Shown here: positions 11,375 to 24,300 of the stretch, in pieces
Numbering within the stretch: position 1 is the stretch's first letter
How the letters are laid out: each line of letters starts with the position of its first letter
NCBI GenBank assembly: GCA_907165065.1
Contig: OU015543.1
Coordinates: forward strand, 9,985,501-10,049,500
From: Caprimulgus europaeus
Lineage: Eukaryota > Chordata > Aves > Caprimulgiformes > Caprimulgidae
Direction of reading: 5' to 3'
DNA: 64,000 nucleotides
Translations under genes and position numbers: made by a program
Notes under the pieces: generated by a model
Told to the model about the DNA's origin: nothing
Seen by the model: only the letters and a program-made list of their open reading frames with translations
The model's database searches: none

Positions 11375-11835
11375 GAAAGAGGCAAAGCTTATGCTGCGTC
11401 AAAGGACAGTGGCTCACTTGATGAGTAGTTCATATTCATCCTTGGACTTGGTTATAAATCATATTTGCAAGTTTGTATGAAGGGATCTCAATTTTAGAAA
11501 AAAAAAGTACAACAATTTTTCTATAATCCTTTAAAACACACTGGTGGCAAGTCCTTTACAGTTTCTTCACAACTTTGTACACACTACAAAAGTGCAGGAA
11601 CACGAATTGCCTTCATCTCGTGACACCAAGAACTGAAAGAAACAAACTCCACATAGCTTCAGAAAAAGCTACGAGTGTGTAATAACTTGATGATGGTCCA
11701 GAGGATCTCCACTTGCTGCCTCAACACATGCCACAATTAAAGAGGTGAGAGGGTTTTTAACATCACTCCTTCTCTTTCATGACAGATCCATTCTGTTTCG
11801 ATATTTGTTCAAAAAGCATGAGGAAGGAAGGTACT

Positions 11836-12374
11836 TCAAACAGGCGTCGTTCTCCTGTTGACCATGTTGACATGGAGTCCTTCCTTAAATTCCTTCTGAA
11901 GGAAGTTGTGAACCTGCAGAAAACTGGCTTCTTGGTCCGCGTTGTAGCTGGCAGCCGTTGTAACCTTCAAAGGCTCTCTGGAAAGAGTGTACATGGAAAT
12001 TTCGTTCATGGGAATGGTGCTTGCTATCTTCATGCCAACTGGAGAAATGTCTCTAGATGGAGAAGGCTCTGTAGATCGAGAACTGGATCTGGATCTCCGC
12101 CTCCTGTACCTATAACTCGGCATCCTGGCATAAGGAGAACTGGAAGAAGTCTTAAGGAATTCCCTCTTGGTCTTAAACCTCAGCTCTTTGTTCTTCTCAA
12201 TATAAATGTTCACAGCCAGAACTCCTATGGTTTCAGCCACAATAAAAGACAAGGCTCCAAAATAAAAAGACCAGCCATAGTTGTAATGGTTCTTTTTGTC
12301 CTCATCTCGCTTGTCACTTGGGTCACCTGCATTACTTGATATGTAGACTATGATCCCTATGATATTACTTAGTC
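11836..12374 (-). CDS. CACNG4: CACNG4 exon 4 (coding part, with stop)
   Basis: This 539-nt terminal coding exon starts after TTCTAG at 12375 and ends with TGA at 11838-11836. It carries the rest of TM3, a short extracellular loop ([20 protein letters not shown]), TM4 beginning [16 protein letters not shown], and the cytoplasmic tail of about 123 residues. In the tail are the conserved [20 protein letters not shown] segment, a region of phosphorylatable serines in this family, and the C-terminal RRTTPV with its PDZ ligand. The segment [13 protein letters not shown] matches the gamma-4 tail and not gamma-2, -3 or -8, which fixes the paralogue. Confidence 0.97.
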
Positions 12375-15300
12375 CTAGAAGAGAAAAACAGAAATCAGTG
12401 GTTATGTGGCCAGGAAGATAAAATTCAAGCCATGTTACTTTCTGGACCTGAATGGTTCCAGGATTATGACCAGGAAATTTTATTACATTTATTTACTCTT
12501 TCATTTATCTTGAGATTTCTTTTATTCTTGAAAACCAAAGAATTTTCTCACAAGGATACCAAAAATATTCCTCGGGATTTGTCCCCATCTCTTCATTGTC
12601 ACTGAAAGAAGTAGCTTATGGGAGCTTGCTAACACTGTTAGTGTGATTCTGACATTCAGAATAAAAATGAAAATACATTTTGAGCTCAGGGCTATGGCTG
12701 TTCACCTTGATCAAGATATGTTCTCTTCCACCTTGCTGAATTTTCATCTAAATGCAGCCTGCTTAATCCAAGCTTCGGGGAAAGCTATTAACAATGTGAC
12801 TGGCTCTCAGATGTTTCTAGTATTAAAAATGGGCTCACCTCTCATTGGTGAAATTTTTCTCCCATCATATAAAAGAAAAAAAAAAAGACCCTGGATGTAA
12901 GAGGCATCTGATTCATCTAATGTTTAACACATTTTAAATAGTGTAAAACCTGCTTGTTACTGACCTTAGCTTCCTTTTTCAGGAAAACTAAAAGCTTTTC
13001 TAGAACATAATTATTGTAGAGCTTCAAAAACATATTTCTGTCTTCAGAAATTTGCCTAACGTGATGTTGCCAGTGCCTTCGATCCAGGAAAGGGATACGG
13101 GGGAGAATGGCCAACAAGCTTTTCCACAGTCCTCTTCAGGTTAAAAAAGCAGTGCTTCTGAAGGACTCAATTTAAGAACATACCTGCTGCAACAAAGAGA
13201 ATCCCAGCGCTGAGAATAATGTTGTTTTTGCTGTTGTAAATCCTTCCTGCTCCGACACAGAGTCCTCCCAGCAACAGCAATATTGTGCTTAGGATGGGGA
13301 ACACACTGGAGGCACGGACAATGCCTGGAGGGGAGACAGGTAGAAAGGCAAGACAGACAGTAATCATTTCAGATGCCTCTTCGAGTGCTAGTGTGGAGAT
13401 TACAAAGCCTCAAAACCCCTGGCTTTTGCTGTAATTATCACTGATTCTGCATTTCTGGGCACCTTTTTGGCAGCCAAGGCCATGGGTAGGTGGCCAGTGT
13501 GGCACAGACACTCTCCAGTGAGTAACTTGCATGTTCTGAGCTTTCTCCTAGGAAGTCTGGTGTTATTGCCATTATCTGATGCCACTGCATACAGAACATT
13601 TTTGACAAAGCATGAGGTAAGTGACAGGAAGACCTGGCATCACGTGGGGAGCAGCACTGAAAAATTCATGAGCTGGCCATGAACCCTACAATGTTTGGGG
13701 ATGGCTTGAGCCCACGGATCTGTTCCTTGATACGTGTGCACGGTGAGCAAATTCTAGCTCTTGAAGTCTGCAGCATTTGTGTTACCAGCCAGCACAGCTA
13801 ATAACTGTTTTTTTTTCCTTTTGTTGAACATTAAGGATATTGAAACCTTTCAGATTTCTAAGGAAGAAATTTTAACAAGTGCATCTCAGATGTTTGTGTT
13901 TAGTTTCCTGAAAGCTAAAGTAGAGTCATTTAAAATTCTGTATGCTTCAGTCCATTCATCTGAATGAGCTATAAAACCCCTGAAAAAAAATATTAAAACA
14001 CCACTTCAAGCCTGCTTTCAAAGTCAGGTCACTACAAGACTAAGCAGCAGTTGAAAGCAAAGTGGCAGGGAGGGAATAAAAGGGCTGAGAAAAAAATAAA
14101 CAGGCACAAGAGAGAAGTCTGTATTGTAAAAACCAACGGGGTAAAACCTGGTGGCTGTTCCTGAAAGGCAGAGTGAGGAAGCAAGTTATATTGTTATAGA
14201 GAGAGGATGTTTTGGAAGAAGGGGAGATAAGATGCTGAAGAGTGCTGTGGAAAACAAGATTTCCTCAAAGCTGGGGGCCACGGAAAGGCAAAGGCATGGA
14301 GGGGAGTCCTGGCATGGTGAGCGGGTGCCAGGGCACGGGGATGCCTATGATGGGTGGGGGTCTGAGGCTGCTGGAAACCCCACAGCACACCAGGAGGACA
14401 TGGGAACCCCCAGGGCTGAGTGCAGGGAGAGGAGAAAACTACCATCTGGCCCGAGCTGTGGACATGGTGCCATCGGCGACGTGCCCTCTCCCGGGTGCCA
14501 CCTTCCTGGCTGACGCTCACAGCCAGCGGCACCCGTTTCCCGAGGAGAAACAGCCAGATGTTCCAGCTGATGCTTTCTCATTCCACTTTTGATGGCTGTG
14601 GTGTTCCCAAGTTACTGAATCGCTTCCTAACGATTCCCCTGGTAACTAGTGGCAAAAACTCCCACTGCCTGTGAGAGGGACAGGGCTGGGTGTTTAATAA
14701 CAGCATCGCTTCTGTGCGCGTCGCAAAGCTCCCGTAGCCCCAGCCACCGGCCCAGCCCTCGTTAGGAAGGTGCAAACCTAAAATAACAAAGACAATCGCT
14801 GCCTGGGAAGCCTCTGTCTGTATCAATCTAAAACAGCGAGAAAAGTCCGTTTCCTACCAAAACTGGCCTCGTGGCTGCACGTGTCCTTTACAGACGGGGC
14901 CTTTTCTAACCGGATCTAAACCCAATTCACTCGGATGCATTACTATTCAGACAGTGTCTTGTAATAACTGGCAAATGCAAGTAACGAGGGTGTAAGGTCT
15001 CTAATCAAAGCCTGTTGAGTGCTGAGAGCCCACTCTGTTGTCCTGGGTGTATCTCCATGTGTGGGGTATGAAATAACCCTGCTTCAACTTTTGGGTCAAT
15101 TTTTAGAGTCAATGATTAGAAAAAGATTCTCAGTCAGTCTCTGTGCTGCTGGACCCCAGATCACTGCCCATCTATCAGTGTCCTGGCAAAAGGCAGCACA
15201 AGCTTAAAATCTACTGTAGCTCACCCTTTCTGGTTGTTGTTTCCTCTATTTTATGGTCATGATGTTTATAATGATTTCAATTAAATCAAAAAGTTTTCCC

Positions 15301-18300
15301 AAAATGCTTCAGTGATATCATCAGAAGGAACTTGCCAGATATACCAAATATAGGGAGTGGGTTGTTCAACTTGTAGCAATAATCTCCAGAGATAATTTTT
15401 CTATATTAGGTAATAAATGTGAAGAGAAACTAAACACACAGTGTTCTCTTCCTGTAAAACCCTACAGTACATTTTTTTCCTACAATGTGTACTTTCAACT
15501 CTGAAATTTAAAAGGAAGCTCATAGGTACCATGTACAATTTACATATATCTCCCAATACTGGTAATAAAATGACAGCACATCAAAAAACATTAAAGCAAT
15601 CTGGTTTTTGCTTTCTCCCTTGTTTTTTTTTTTCTTGTTTACCCTCCTGTCTGTTTGCATCGGCTGTTCTGCACCGCTATGTGTTGTGACACCTCCTTCA
15701 GTGAAGCTCCGCAGCGTGTGGTGCTGCTCCTCCTCATGGGGCTGTGAGCCTCAGCGCTTTTATTCTTCTCTGAAAGGCAGGAGCCAAGCAACTGGCTTTA
15801 AAAAGGGGATGCTATAGCACACAGGGAAGAAATCCATGAAAGCACAGAGATGCCTTTGACATGGGGTCTCCGGTCCCCTCCTCATGGCTGCACTTTTGCA
15901 TGGCAGCAGAGCTCAGATGTGCTCATGCACGCTGTGAGGATGAGCATGGCTGAAATTCCCTCTTCTGCAAAAGCAGATGGGTGTGTGTTTCCTGCAATGC
16001 TGGGTGGGAGCAGTTTGGTTTTGGTGTGCCTGCAGAAATGCAGGAGAGGATGGAAGCCAGCGCACACGTGAGCGGCTGGCCGAGGCTGGGGGCAGCCCTG
16101 GGGACTGCATGGGCTTTCTGTGCACGGCAGCCATACCTCTACCACTTGCTGGGGCTCTGCACAGATGTGTGATGGGGATTTTTTTTAGACACAGAGACTG
16201 GCATGTGTTGTCAGAGGGAAGGTTCAATAGGAGGGGTCTTATCTGAGCTCCTTTGTGTGTGTTAGTTGTCACTGTGACTGGTGTTTGCTTGCTTCTGCAG
16301 GGAGCTGCCTGAACACTGAGGGGCAAAATTCAAATGCCTGCTCCTACCCACAGCCTGGGCCAAAGTCCCCTAAAATCCGAGGGCTGGAGCACCTCTGCTG
16401 TGAGGACAGGCTGAGAGAGTTGGGGCTGTTCAGCCTGGAGAAGAGGTGGCTCTGGGGAGACCTTCTAGTGGCTTCCCAGTACCTGAAGGGGCTCCAGGAA
16501 GGCTGGGGACGGACTTTGGACAAGGGCAGGGAATGACAGAACAAGGAGTGATGGCTTGAAACTGGAAGAGGGGAGATTGAGATGAGATTTGAGGAAGAAA
16601 TTAGTCACTGTGAGGGTGGTCAGACACTGGCCCAGGTTGCCCAGAGAAGCTGTGGCTGCTCCTCCCTGGAAGTGTTCAAGGCCAGGTTGGATGAGGCTGT
16701 GAGCAACCTGGTCTAGTGGAAGGTGTCCCTGCTGCTGGCAGGGGGGTTGGAACTGGATGATCTTTAAGGTCCCTTTCAACCCAAACCATTCTATGATTCT
16801 AAGTGTGGAGCAGGCTGAGAGCCCTCGAGCCCCACCCCAGATGCACACAGCATTGATGCCTTTGTCTAAGCAAGACAGAAAAAATAAGGGTTACTCCCAG
16901 CATGGCCCTCCAGGAGACTTATGCCAAAAAATGACTAAAAAGCATGATGAATGATACAGAGACAGCAGATTGCAAAGGTGTTGCACAGAGGGCAAAATTG
17001 GGACAGAAGGTCTCACGTCTCCTTTGAGACAGGATGCAAATATTCCCTTGTCTGTGTCTAGTTAGACAATGATTTGGTTCCTATTACATGGACGTATGAG
17101 CTCATTTCTTCTGGATTTAGATACATAACCTTTCAGCAATCTCTGAATGAACCGTACGCATTCGAAGTGGAGCTGCAGCTTTTCATACAGAAGTTAAAGC
17201 AGAGGAGTCCTGTTTTCTCTGCCGATGATGTGAGGATGAGCTCTCCTCTGTGGGGGAAGCAGCTGAAGCCTGGTTTTGCAGAAGACATAAAGGGTTGTAC
17301 CAACTTGTTTTTAAGGTCTACTTGGAAAATAGCTTTTAGGAACACCCAGCACAAGTACACTTACAAACAATTTACCAATCTCATGTCTTCCTGAGGAGCT
17401 GTAGACTGTTTTTCCCAATTCTATCTTTTCTCCAAATAACAAAGGCTTAATACACTTTTATCAAGATGCTACTTAATTCTTCTTTCCTTTACAGTGCTTT
17501 TACTAAGGATGTTTCTTTGCTCAGGCTGACTTGGCATCAATTTAACATTAGTTCCAAAGCTTTGTATGAAAGATAAATGCAGCCGTGCGCACGCTCTGCT
17601 AGTCTGCCTTCACCTCAGCACTGAAATCACACCACCCAGGCACTATGATTGATTTAAAATGACAAGAAAAAAGATGAAAAAAAGAAAATCTAGGTTTTCT
17701 GGTAAAGTGTACTTTCTGGAGATTTTTATTTTTCCTTCTTGTCTTAGCACCAAGACATTGTTTCCCACAGGGAGCGGAAGGGCAGCGCGGTTCTCTAAGT
17801 GATGTTTCAGGTAATTAATAGCAGTGTAATTGAGGAGTGTTTTGCCTTGCTGGGTGTAACATGCAGCAGGGTTACTCGTCACCCTGAAGCTTTCCCAACA
17901 CCTTGTGAACCTCCTTTGTCTGGCAAAGGGCACTGCTTTGAGCCCACCTGGTCAGCTCTTTGGCTCAAAATGAACAACCAGGCCAGGCATCCTCTGGGGA
18001 AGGGGAAATCTAACCCAAACTTTGCAGGTTTCATGAAGTTGCATACTCAGGTTCCAAGACCCTCAGCTGAGTGAATGGTCACCTGGAGGAGATGAAATGA
18101 TTCCCCTTATTGCAAGCACCAAGTTGGTGGATGAAATTACTTCTGTGGTGGATTACACACCAGCACAGAGCAGCAATGGTTGGCTGTCCATGCAGAGAAG
18201 CCACAGCCCATGTTCACGCTGAGATTTTGCTGTTAGCTGCAGAAATTTCATCTTCCTTCCTACAACACAGTAATTTCACTGCAGGGGGAGGTGGCTCAGC

Positions 18301-21300
18301 AGCTGCAAATGATGAGGCTTGTATAAGGGTTGGGTTTAAGCATTAGGAAAAGCTTCCTAATGGGCTGGAACCCACTCCTCAAACCTGGTTTGATACACTA
18401 ATCAGAAAAATACTCCCTCTGTAGAATATCCCTGCCAATCTGGGAAGGATAGCTCTAGTTTTCATTTGAAAAATTTCTACAATTTTTAGAGAATGGGCAC
18501 CACAAACACATGCATTGCCCTGGCTGAAGAAAACCCTTGAAATGGGGGTCCCCGAGGGTCATAGTTGTGTCAGCTGCAGCATGAACTGGACACATGTCAC
18601 CACTGCTCTCTGCCACCCAGTTTGGGCCAGTCTCTTGCAATGAATAAAACTCACGTTGGGCTCTCCAGAAGAGAAACCCAGGTAAGTCTCTCTGGCCATG
18701 TCTGTTAATCCTGTGTATCAGGTATTAATTTTCAACTTACGGAGAAGGTATTCTGAGCTGTCATGGTCATAGTCATTGTCTTCAGGGAAGTGGTTGATTC
18801 GGAAGCAGTGTCCTTTGTAGATTCCTAAATGAAAAAGCAAACATAACACATAAACAACAGAACCAGGTAAATGCCCTTCTGCCAGCTCTGCTTTATTTCC
18901 TTTTCCTTCTAGGTTGTATAAGTAAATTATTCTCCTCTAGGTCAGCTGCTGATTTTTTCAGTAAGTCATCTCTAAGGTCACAGATTTTGGGCAGAGTGGG
19001 CTGCAGCCCAGCTGAAGGAAGGGACAGGCAGGATGCCTGGGCTCTTTTGTTCAGTCTGCCACCAATAGCGTTCTCTTGAGTTTTTTAATCTCTCTGTGAT
19101 TTACTTTATCAGTGCCACATTTATCTTACAAGCACACTGAGTTTGCAAAGCTTCTCTTTGACTGTCACTCTGGGTCCCTCTCCGTGGCTGGGGCTCCACA
19201 GCAAAGCCGAGTGCCAATCCAGCACCCATCACCCCTCCTCTCTCGTCCCCAGTGACGTGCTGCTTTCCCTTATCAGAGCTGGTAAATGTTGAACTGTCTG
19301 AGGCCTCTTCAATTACTCTCTAGGCTGGGAAAACAAGTCCATAAATCTCTTCCTGCTGCAATCTAAACCCATATGTCCCCCTCAAGGTTGGCTCAGCTTT
19401 TAATGGCATATTTGTTTAGTTAACTGGGAGCCTGTGCAGTAAGCCAGGGTACGAGTGTGCACTCCTGATACCTGAAGGAACAATACCAGAGTTGGCTGGA
19501 TGAACCCCTCGCTCGACTGAACAAGATGAGGTTCAGCACTTTGGCCATCTGGGTAAAGCTTTACATTTAGTATTTTGTATTATTTTTTATCACGGTTATC
19601 CAGAGCCACATCCAATCTCAGCTGCAGTTGGGTAGCTGAGGCCGCTGTTGCACAGCGAGCTGCGCGGGGACCTCTCCCCTGAGAGCTCAGCGCCGGAGCG
19701 AAGCCCTGAGGTGTGATTCTGCCTTGGTGCTTCCATTATTCATTAACCAGCGCTTTCATGCTCAGGAACATACATCACCCAGGATGAGTTATCCTCTCTG
19801 CACAGGAGTTTCAGTGCTTACAGCTCGAGCTGGCAGAAGGATTTAAAAACCATCAGTTAATACTACTTTACCAGAAGCACATCTGCAGTCTGTAGGATAT
19901 AAATGTGGATTTATTTCACTACCTATTACCGATGATTACAAAGATCTCAAAAGAATTACTAATCCAGAGGATTTCAATTGCACTCTCTAAGTGTCAACTG
20001 CAGGTTTGCTACTACAGTGCATTTAATTCTTCCAGTAAAGGATGTATCTACTCTAATTGAGGTAACGGCTCAGGCTTTCTCTGCACAGCACTTCAAAGGC
20101 TGTGAACAAGAAGCAAGTGGCTCACGTCACATCTGGAAGTGACACACCTGTCCTGTCTGCCAGGATGAGAGCACTTCGGCTGGGACTGCTCATGCTACGG
20201 GTGTTTGCCCGTGCATCCCCCTGCCATCAGCTGCTTTCTTGCTCCTGATGGCTCTCCAGCAATGCAATCAAAAATTCAGATTTTAAAGATCCCACTGCTT
20301 ACTTTTACAGCAGTTCACTCAATGAAACTAAATCTCTCCCAGCCTAACAGGGCCTTTGAGACTGGATGGTCATTTCTTTGAGCCTCTTCATTATGGTGTG
20401 CCAATTCAGAGGAAATACATTCAGAGTATGGCTTTTTTTTCCCTATTCATTAAGGAAAAAAAAATCTAAACAACCTTCTCACCCTAATATCCTACGGAAA
20501 TAGGCTTTTCAATGACTCTGTGATTGTGTGTGTATAGGTGGGGCTGTCTGTCAGTCTCTATGTACTTCAATAACTTTTAAGGTAGTTGGTTGCATTTATC
20601 CAAAGCTGCTAGACAAGTGGAAGTATCACAAGTAACCAATCTCCCACAGCTTCTGTGCAAACACGAAGGAGAGAGAGCTCTGTCCACTGAAAGCTGCTTT
20701 GTGAACTTGCATGTTCCCATGGCATGGACATGGACTACAGCCCAAATAAATGTCCCACTTCCAGAAACTCAGTTAAGAGACAAGATGTCTGTGAGTTGAG
20801 ATGTTCCCCAAACCTCTTGTGTTTGCAGCACTGATGGACTGATGGAGGGTTTGGGGCTCTATAAAATGGCCTAAAGTTATTAAAATTCTGAAAGAAATGG
20901 GCCCCTTAACAGAACTTTCTCCTTACACAGAGGCCATGAAGCCATCCCTTCCACTGCAGGACTGAAACATGGCAGTGGGACAGGATGGGTTGGCATTAGC
21001 AGTGTCTGGGCTTTTCCTCTTTTATGGTTGGAGACCTTCATTTCCTGATGCTTATATCTGGAGCCTTTCACATGAAAGAATATTATCAAGTCTAGCAGAG
21101 GTGAAAAAAAGGGAACAATTAACCCCAAACAGAAAATTCTAGACAAGCTCGTGAGTTCCTTTGCATTTCCAGTTTTTAGGAATACTTGAGACGGGTCCTT
21201 CTGGCCAAGTTTTCATAGAAATAGCAAACGGCTGTGAAATTTGGACTTGTATCAAAGCCTGAGAATCTCAAATATCCTTCCCAAAATTTTTGCTGTAGTT

Positions 21301-24300
21301 CAGCTGATAGTATTGGTTCAGGGTCCTCTCGAGTGTCCGTGGCATTTGATAGCTAATAACAGCAACAGACTGGATGAATCTTTTCCATAAACTTAATAGG
21401 TGTCATATAACTCAGCAGCAGCTTATTAAACTCTCAGTGAGGCTTGAAGTTGCTATCAAGAACTCTGGTGATCCACAGGGTATTAAGGGCTCTTTTAATC
21501 CACAAAGTATCAGAAACAATATTTTGCTAGGAAATGTAACAATATCTTTTTTTTTTTTTTCATAATAATGGACTTTGAAAGTCAGGTTTGGGAAAAAGGA
21601 AAACTAACTGAGAGGAAGCTACTGAAGCAGCAATCAGCTTTAAAAGCACAACAGCAGAGTGTGACTTGTGCTTCAACACAAAAAATCAAACCAAAACAAA
21701 ACAGATTTGGTGAAATACCCGGTTCTGTGCCCTAGCATGTAAAGCAATGCAAAAGAATAAAAGCCATGAAATAGGAGAACACCTCAATTACATTCAGTAA
21801 CAACCATTCTGCAGCATCTGCACAAGGTCTGAACTCCCTGAAGCTCTTCTCAAAGGCTTCACAGAGGATGCCTTGAAGAAACGTGCAGACAAACGTGGCT
21901 CTTGGTCCACACTCAGTACAGGCACACCTGGGCTGTTTCCCACACCAGGGTGTGACGTGGAAGAGTGATTTTTTTTCTTTCCTGGAGTGTGAGCACACCG
22001 TCCCTTATGCACTTTAGAGAGAAAGATGGAAAATTTAACTTCTACTTCTGTACCCACTAGAGAGAGATAAATAAACTGCAGTCACTGCCTAACAGATACT
22101 AAAATATTGAGAAGCACTTCTGGATACCTCTTGAGGGTAAGATATAATATCCCACTGAGATGCTGTATTACTCCTTTCTTTGAATGATTACGGATATGTT
22201 TTAAATGATGCTTTTAGAAATACAAATATTACAATGTATTTTTTCCTCATAATAACAACAACTTTGTTCTGAACTTTGCACCAGGACTGCAGGATCTGTG
22301 TTAATGATAATGAAGAGAGAAATTTTCTCAAGTGTTGCTGATGGTGTAAGAACTCTTTTTTCCCACCAGTTGCAGTGTACTTAGCTGACCTTTAAAAACT
22401 AAGAATTGTTTTTGACTCGGCTTTACTCTCTGTTCAAGGGCTTCTCCTACAAGGTTAGTATTTCCCAGTCTCACTAAGTGTTGTTCAGATAACTATAATT
22501 AGAGTGTGATGTACTCAGATAATGTGATAAGGGAGGGAATGGTAGTGCCTAAATGAAGATTAAGTTTTGTTTTGGGGTTTGAGATCTCAAAGCACATAAA
22601 GTTTTCAACAATAAATCAAAGTAGTGATCCCACATTCTGATGACATACTACCTTCTCCTTGCTCTTTCTCAAATAATCCTTTAATAATCCCACCTGTATC
22701 ATCAGAATTGTTCACTGGGTTTATATTTTTTGATGACTGAGAGTGATAGTTAATGCTCTAGGATGCAAATGCTATTAACTTTGTGGCCATGCGTTACGTG
22801 ATCACGTTGTCGTTGGCCATACCATCAGCCATTTCGAAACAACCATTTCCTGTGGGTACTATTTGCCAATGACAACATTTCCTGATGCCCTGGAAGTGTT
22901 TCCACAAATCAGCACTGGAAGATGGAGCACTTAAATGTCTGATAATATTTGTCAAGGCAGGCTGTACTTTTGTTTTCTCCTCTGCCCTCAACCTGAAAAC
23001 TATCTACAGCAAGAGCTTTCCATAACATTTGTGTTCTGCTGTCATTTGAAATAGGTTTCCACCATGCAAGACGCGAGCAGCTTTGCAGCAGAGGACCTTG
23101 TCTGCAGGGTACTTCTGTCAATAGCAATTTTCGTCTCCTTGCTCTGAGCACGAGCTTACGGGAGGCGATATCTGATAGCAGTGGGAGACACATGAGGATA
23201 GATGGGTCAAGCTGCTGCCTCCTTCTCCATCAACAGCTTCTGCAGAGCTATTGCTCGATTAACTATTTCATCTACCAGCCCTCTCGACTGCCCTTGGTGA
23301 GACTATGCAGGAAAACATCAGTTTTGGGACTTGGTTGAGAAACCTTTCTTGCTTTCTCATGGGACACTAGACATTTGCAACCTCCTTGAGTCAACCACAC
23401 CTCTGCCAACACGCCACATTCTTGCAGCTCTTGAGCAGCTACAGATACTCAGTGCACACACGTGCACACTATTAATAGAGTTAAGCAGGGTTTTCTCCTG
23501 AGGGGGAGATGATGGAATGAGTGCTATGAATGTCAACTGCAGAGGTGGCCACGTGGCTACAGCAATTACCTGCAGGCAGGTAAATACACCCCGCAATGTC
23601 CAGCCTAAAATCACACTTATCAGCTGATTTCTTTCCGGCAAATGTGTGTTTTCTGGGATGGTTTGAAGATGTGGAAGGAAATTATTTTCAAGATAATTTG
23701 ACAGCAAGTGCTTGCAGATAACAGGGAATACAAGTTGCAAGGAGCTGACTCGTATAATAAAAATAAGGCAATTGGTAAGGAACTACAGGAAATCTGGCCC
23801 AGTGGTTCTGTTTGTTGCATCTATTCTGTGATTAAATGCTGTGCTTCAGTTCCAGAGCCAACCATTAGCCTGATTTACTGCAACACTCGGATATCTGAAT
23901 GTTCAAATGACAAGTTTTCTGAATGTATCAGTACAGAGAAGGCTGACTGGCAGATAACATCACAGGCTGCAAGAAAAGCCACATGCAGAGTGAGGCTGTT
24001 GTGCTGGCAGTTGCCTGAACACAGTGTCCATCTGAGCATGCCGGGTGGGACTGGGTTTCCTTAATGGCATGGCTTTGCACTTCCTTGGACAACAGCGGAC
24101 AACCTCTATTTATAGTGAGGGAGAGTGTGTCAGCGCTGGACCTTGCCAGGGGAGAAGGGAAACAGTTATGTGTTTTTTTTTTTCCTGAGGAAGATTTCTC
24201 TGCTGACAGGTTCTGAAATCCTTTGCTGTGTGATTGGAGCGATAGCGAGCACAGGAGATCAGACATGCCAAAAAATGTTCCTCTACACAAAATTTATAGC

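Larger units (their letters stand above)
10216..11835 (-). other. CACNG4: Likely CACNG4 3' untranslated region
   Basis: The segment follows the TGA of CACNG4. The first canonical AATAAA on the minus strand is at 10216-10221, giving a 3'UTR of about 1.6 kb. ATTAAA variants near 11132 and 10706 could give shorter forms, and AATAAA signals further on (for example near 9530, 9314 and 8008) could give longer ones. It contains a genomically encoded A-tract on the transcript strand and a CpG-rich block. The true end needs transcript data. Confidence 0.6.
13325..18740 (-). other. CACNG4: CACNG4 intron 2 (5.4 kb)
   Basis: The intron begins GTAAGT at 18740 and ends CTCCAG at 13325. It carries one antisense CR1 LINE (about 16372-16801) and a CpG-rich block (14461-14960). 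A stretch near 18325-18400 is faintly CR1-like. No further exon with homology to the family was seen. Confidence 0.9.

Noticed and set aside
11779-12339. 186-codon plus-strand open frame
   Set aside because: It is the antisense shadow of CACNG4 exon 4, whose protein is clearly homologous to the family.
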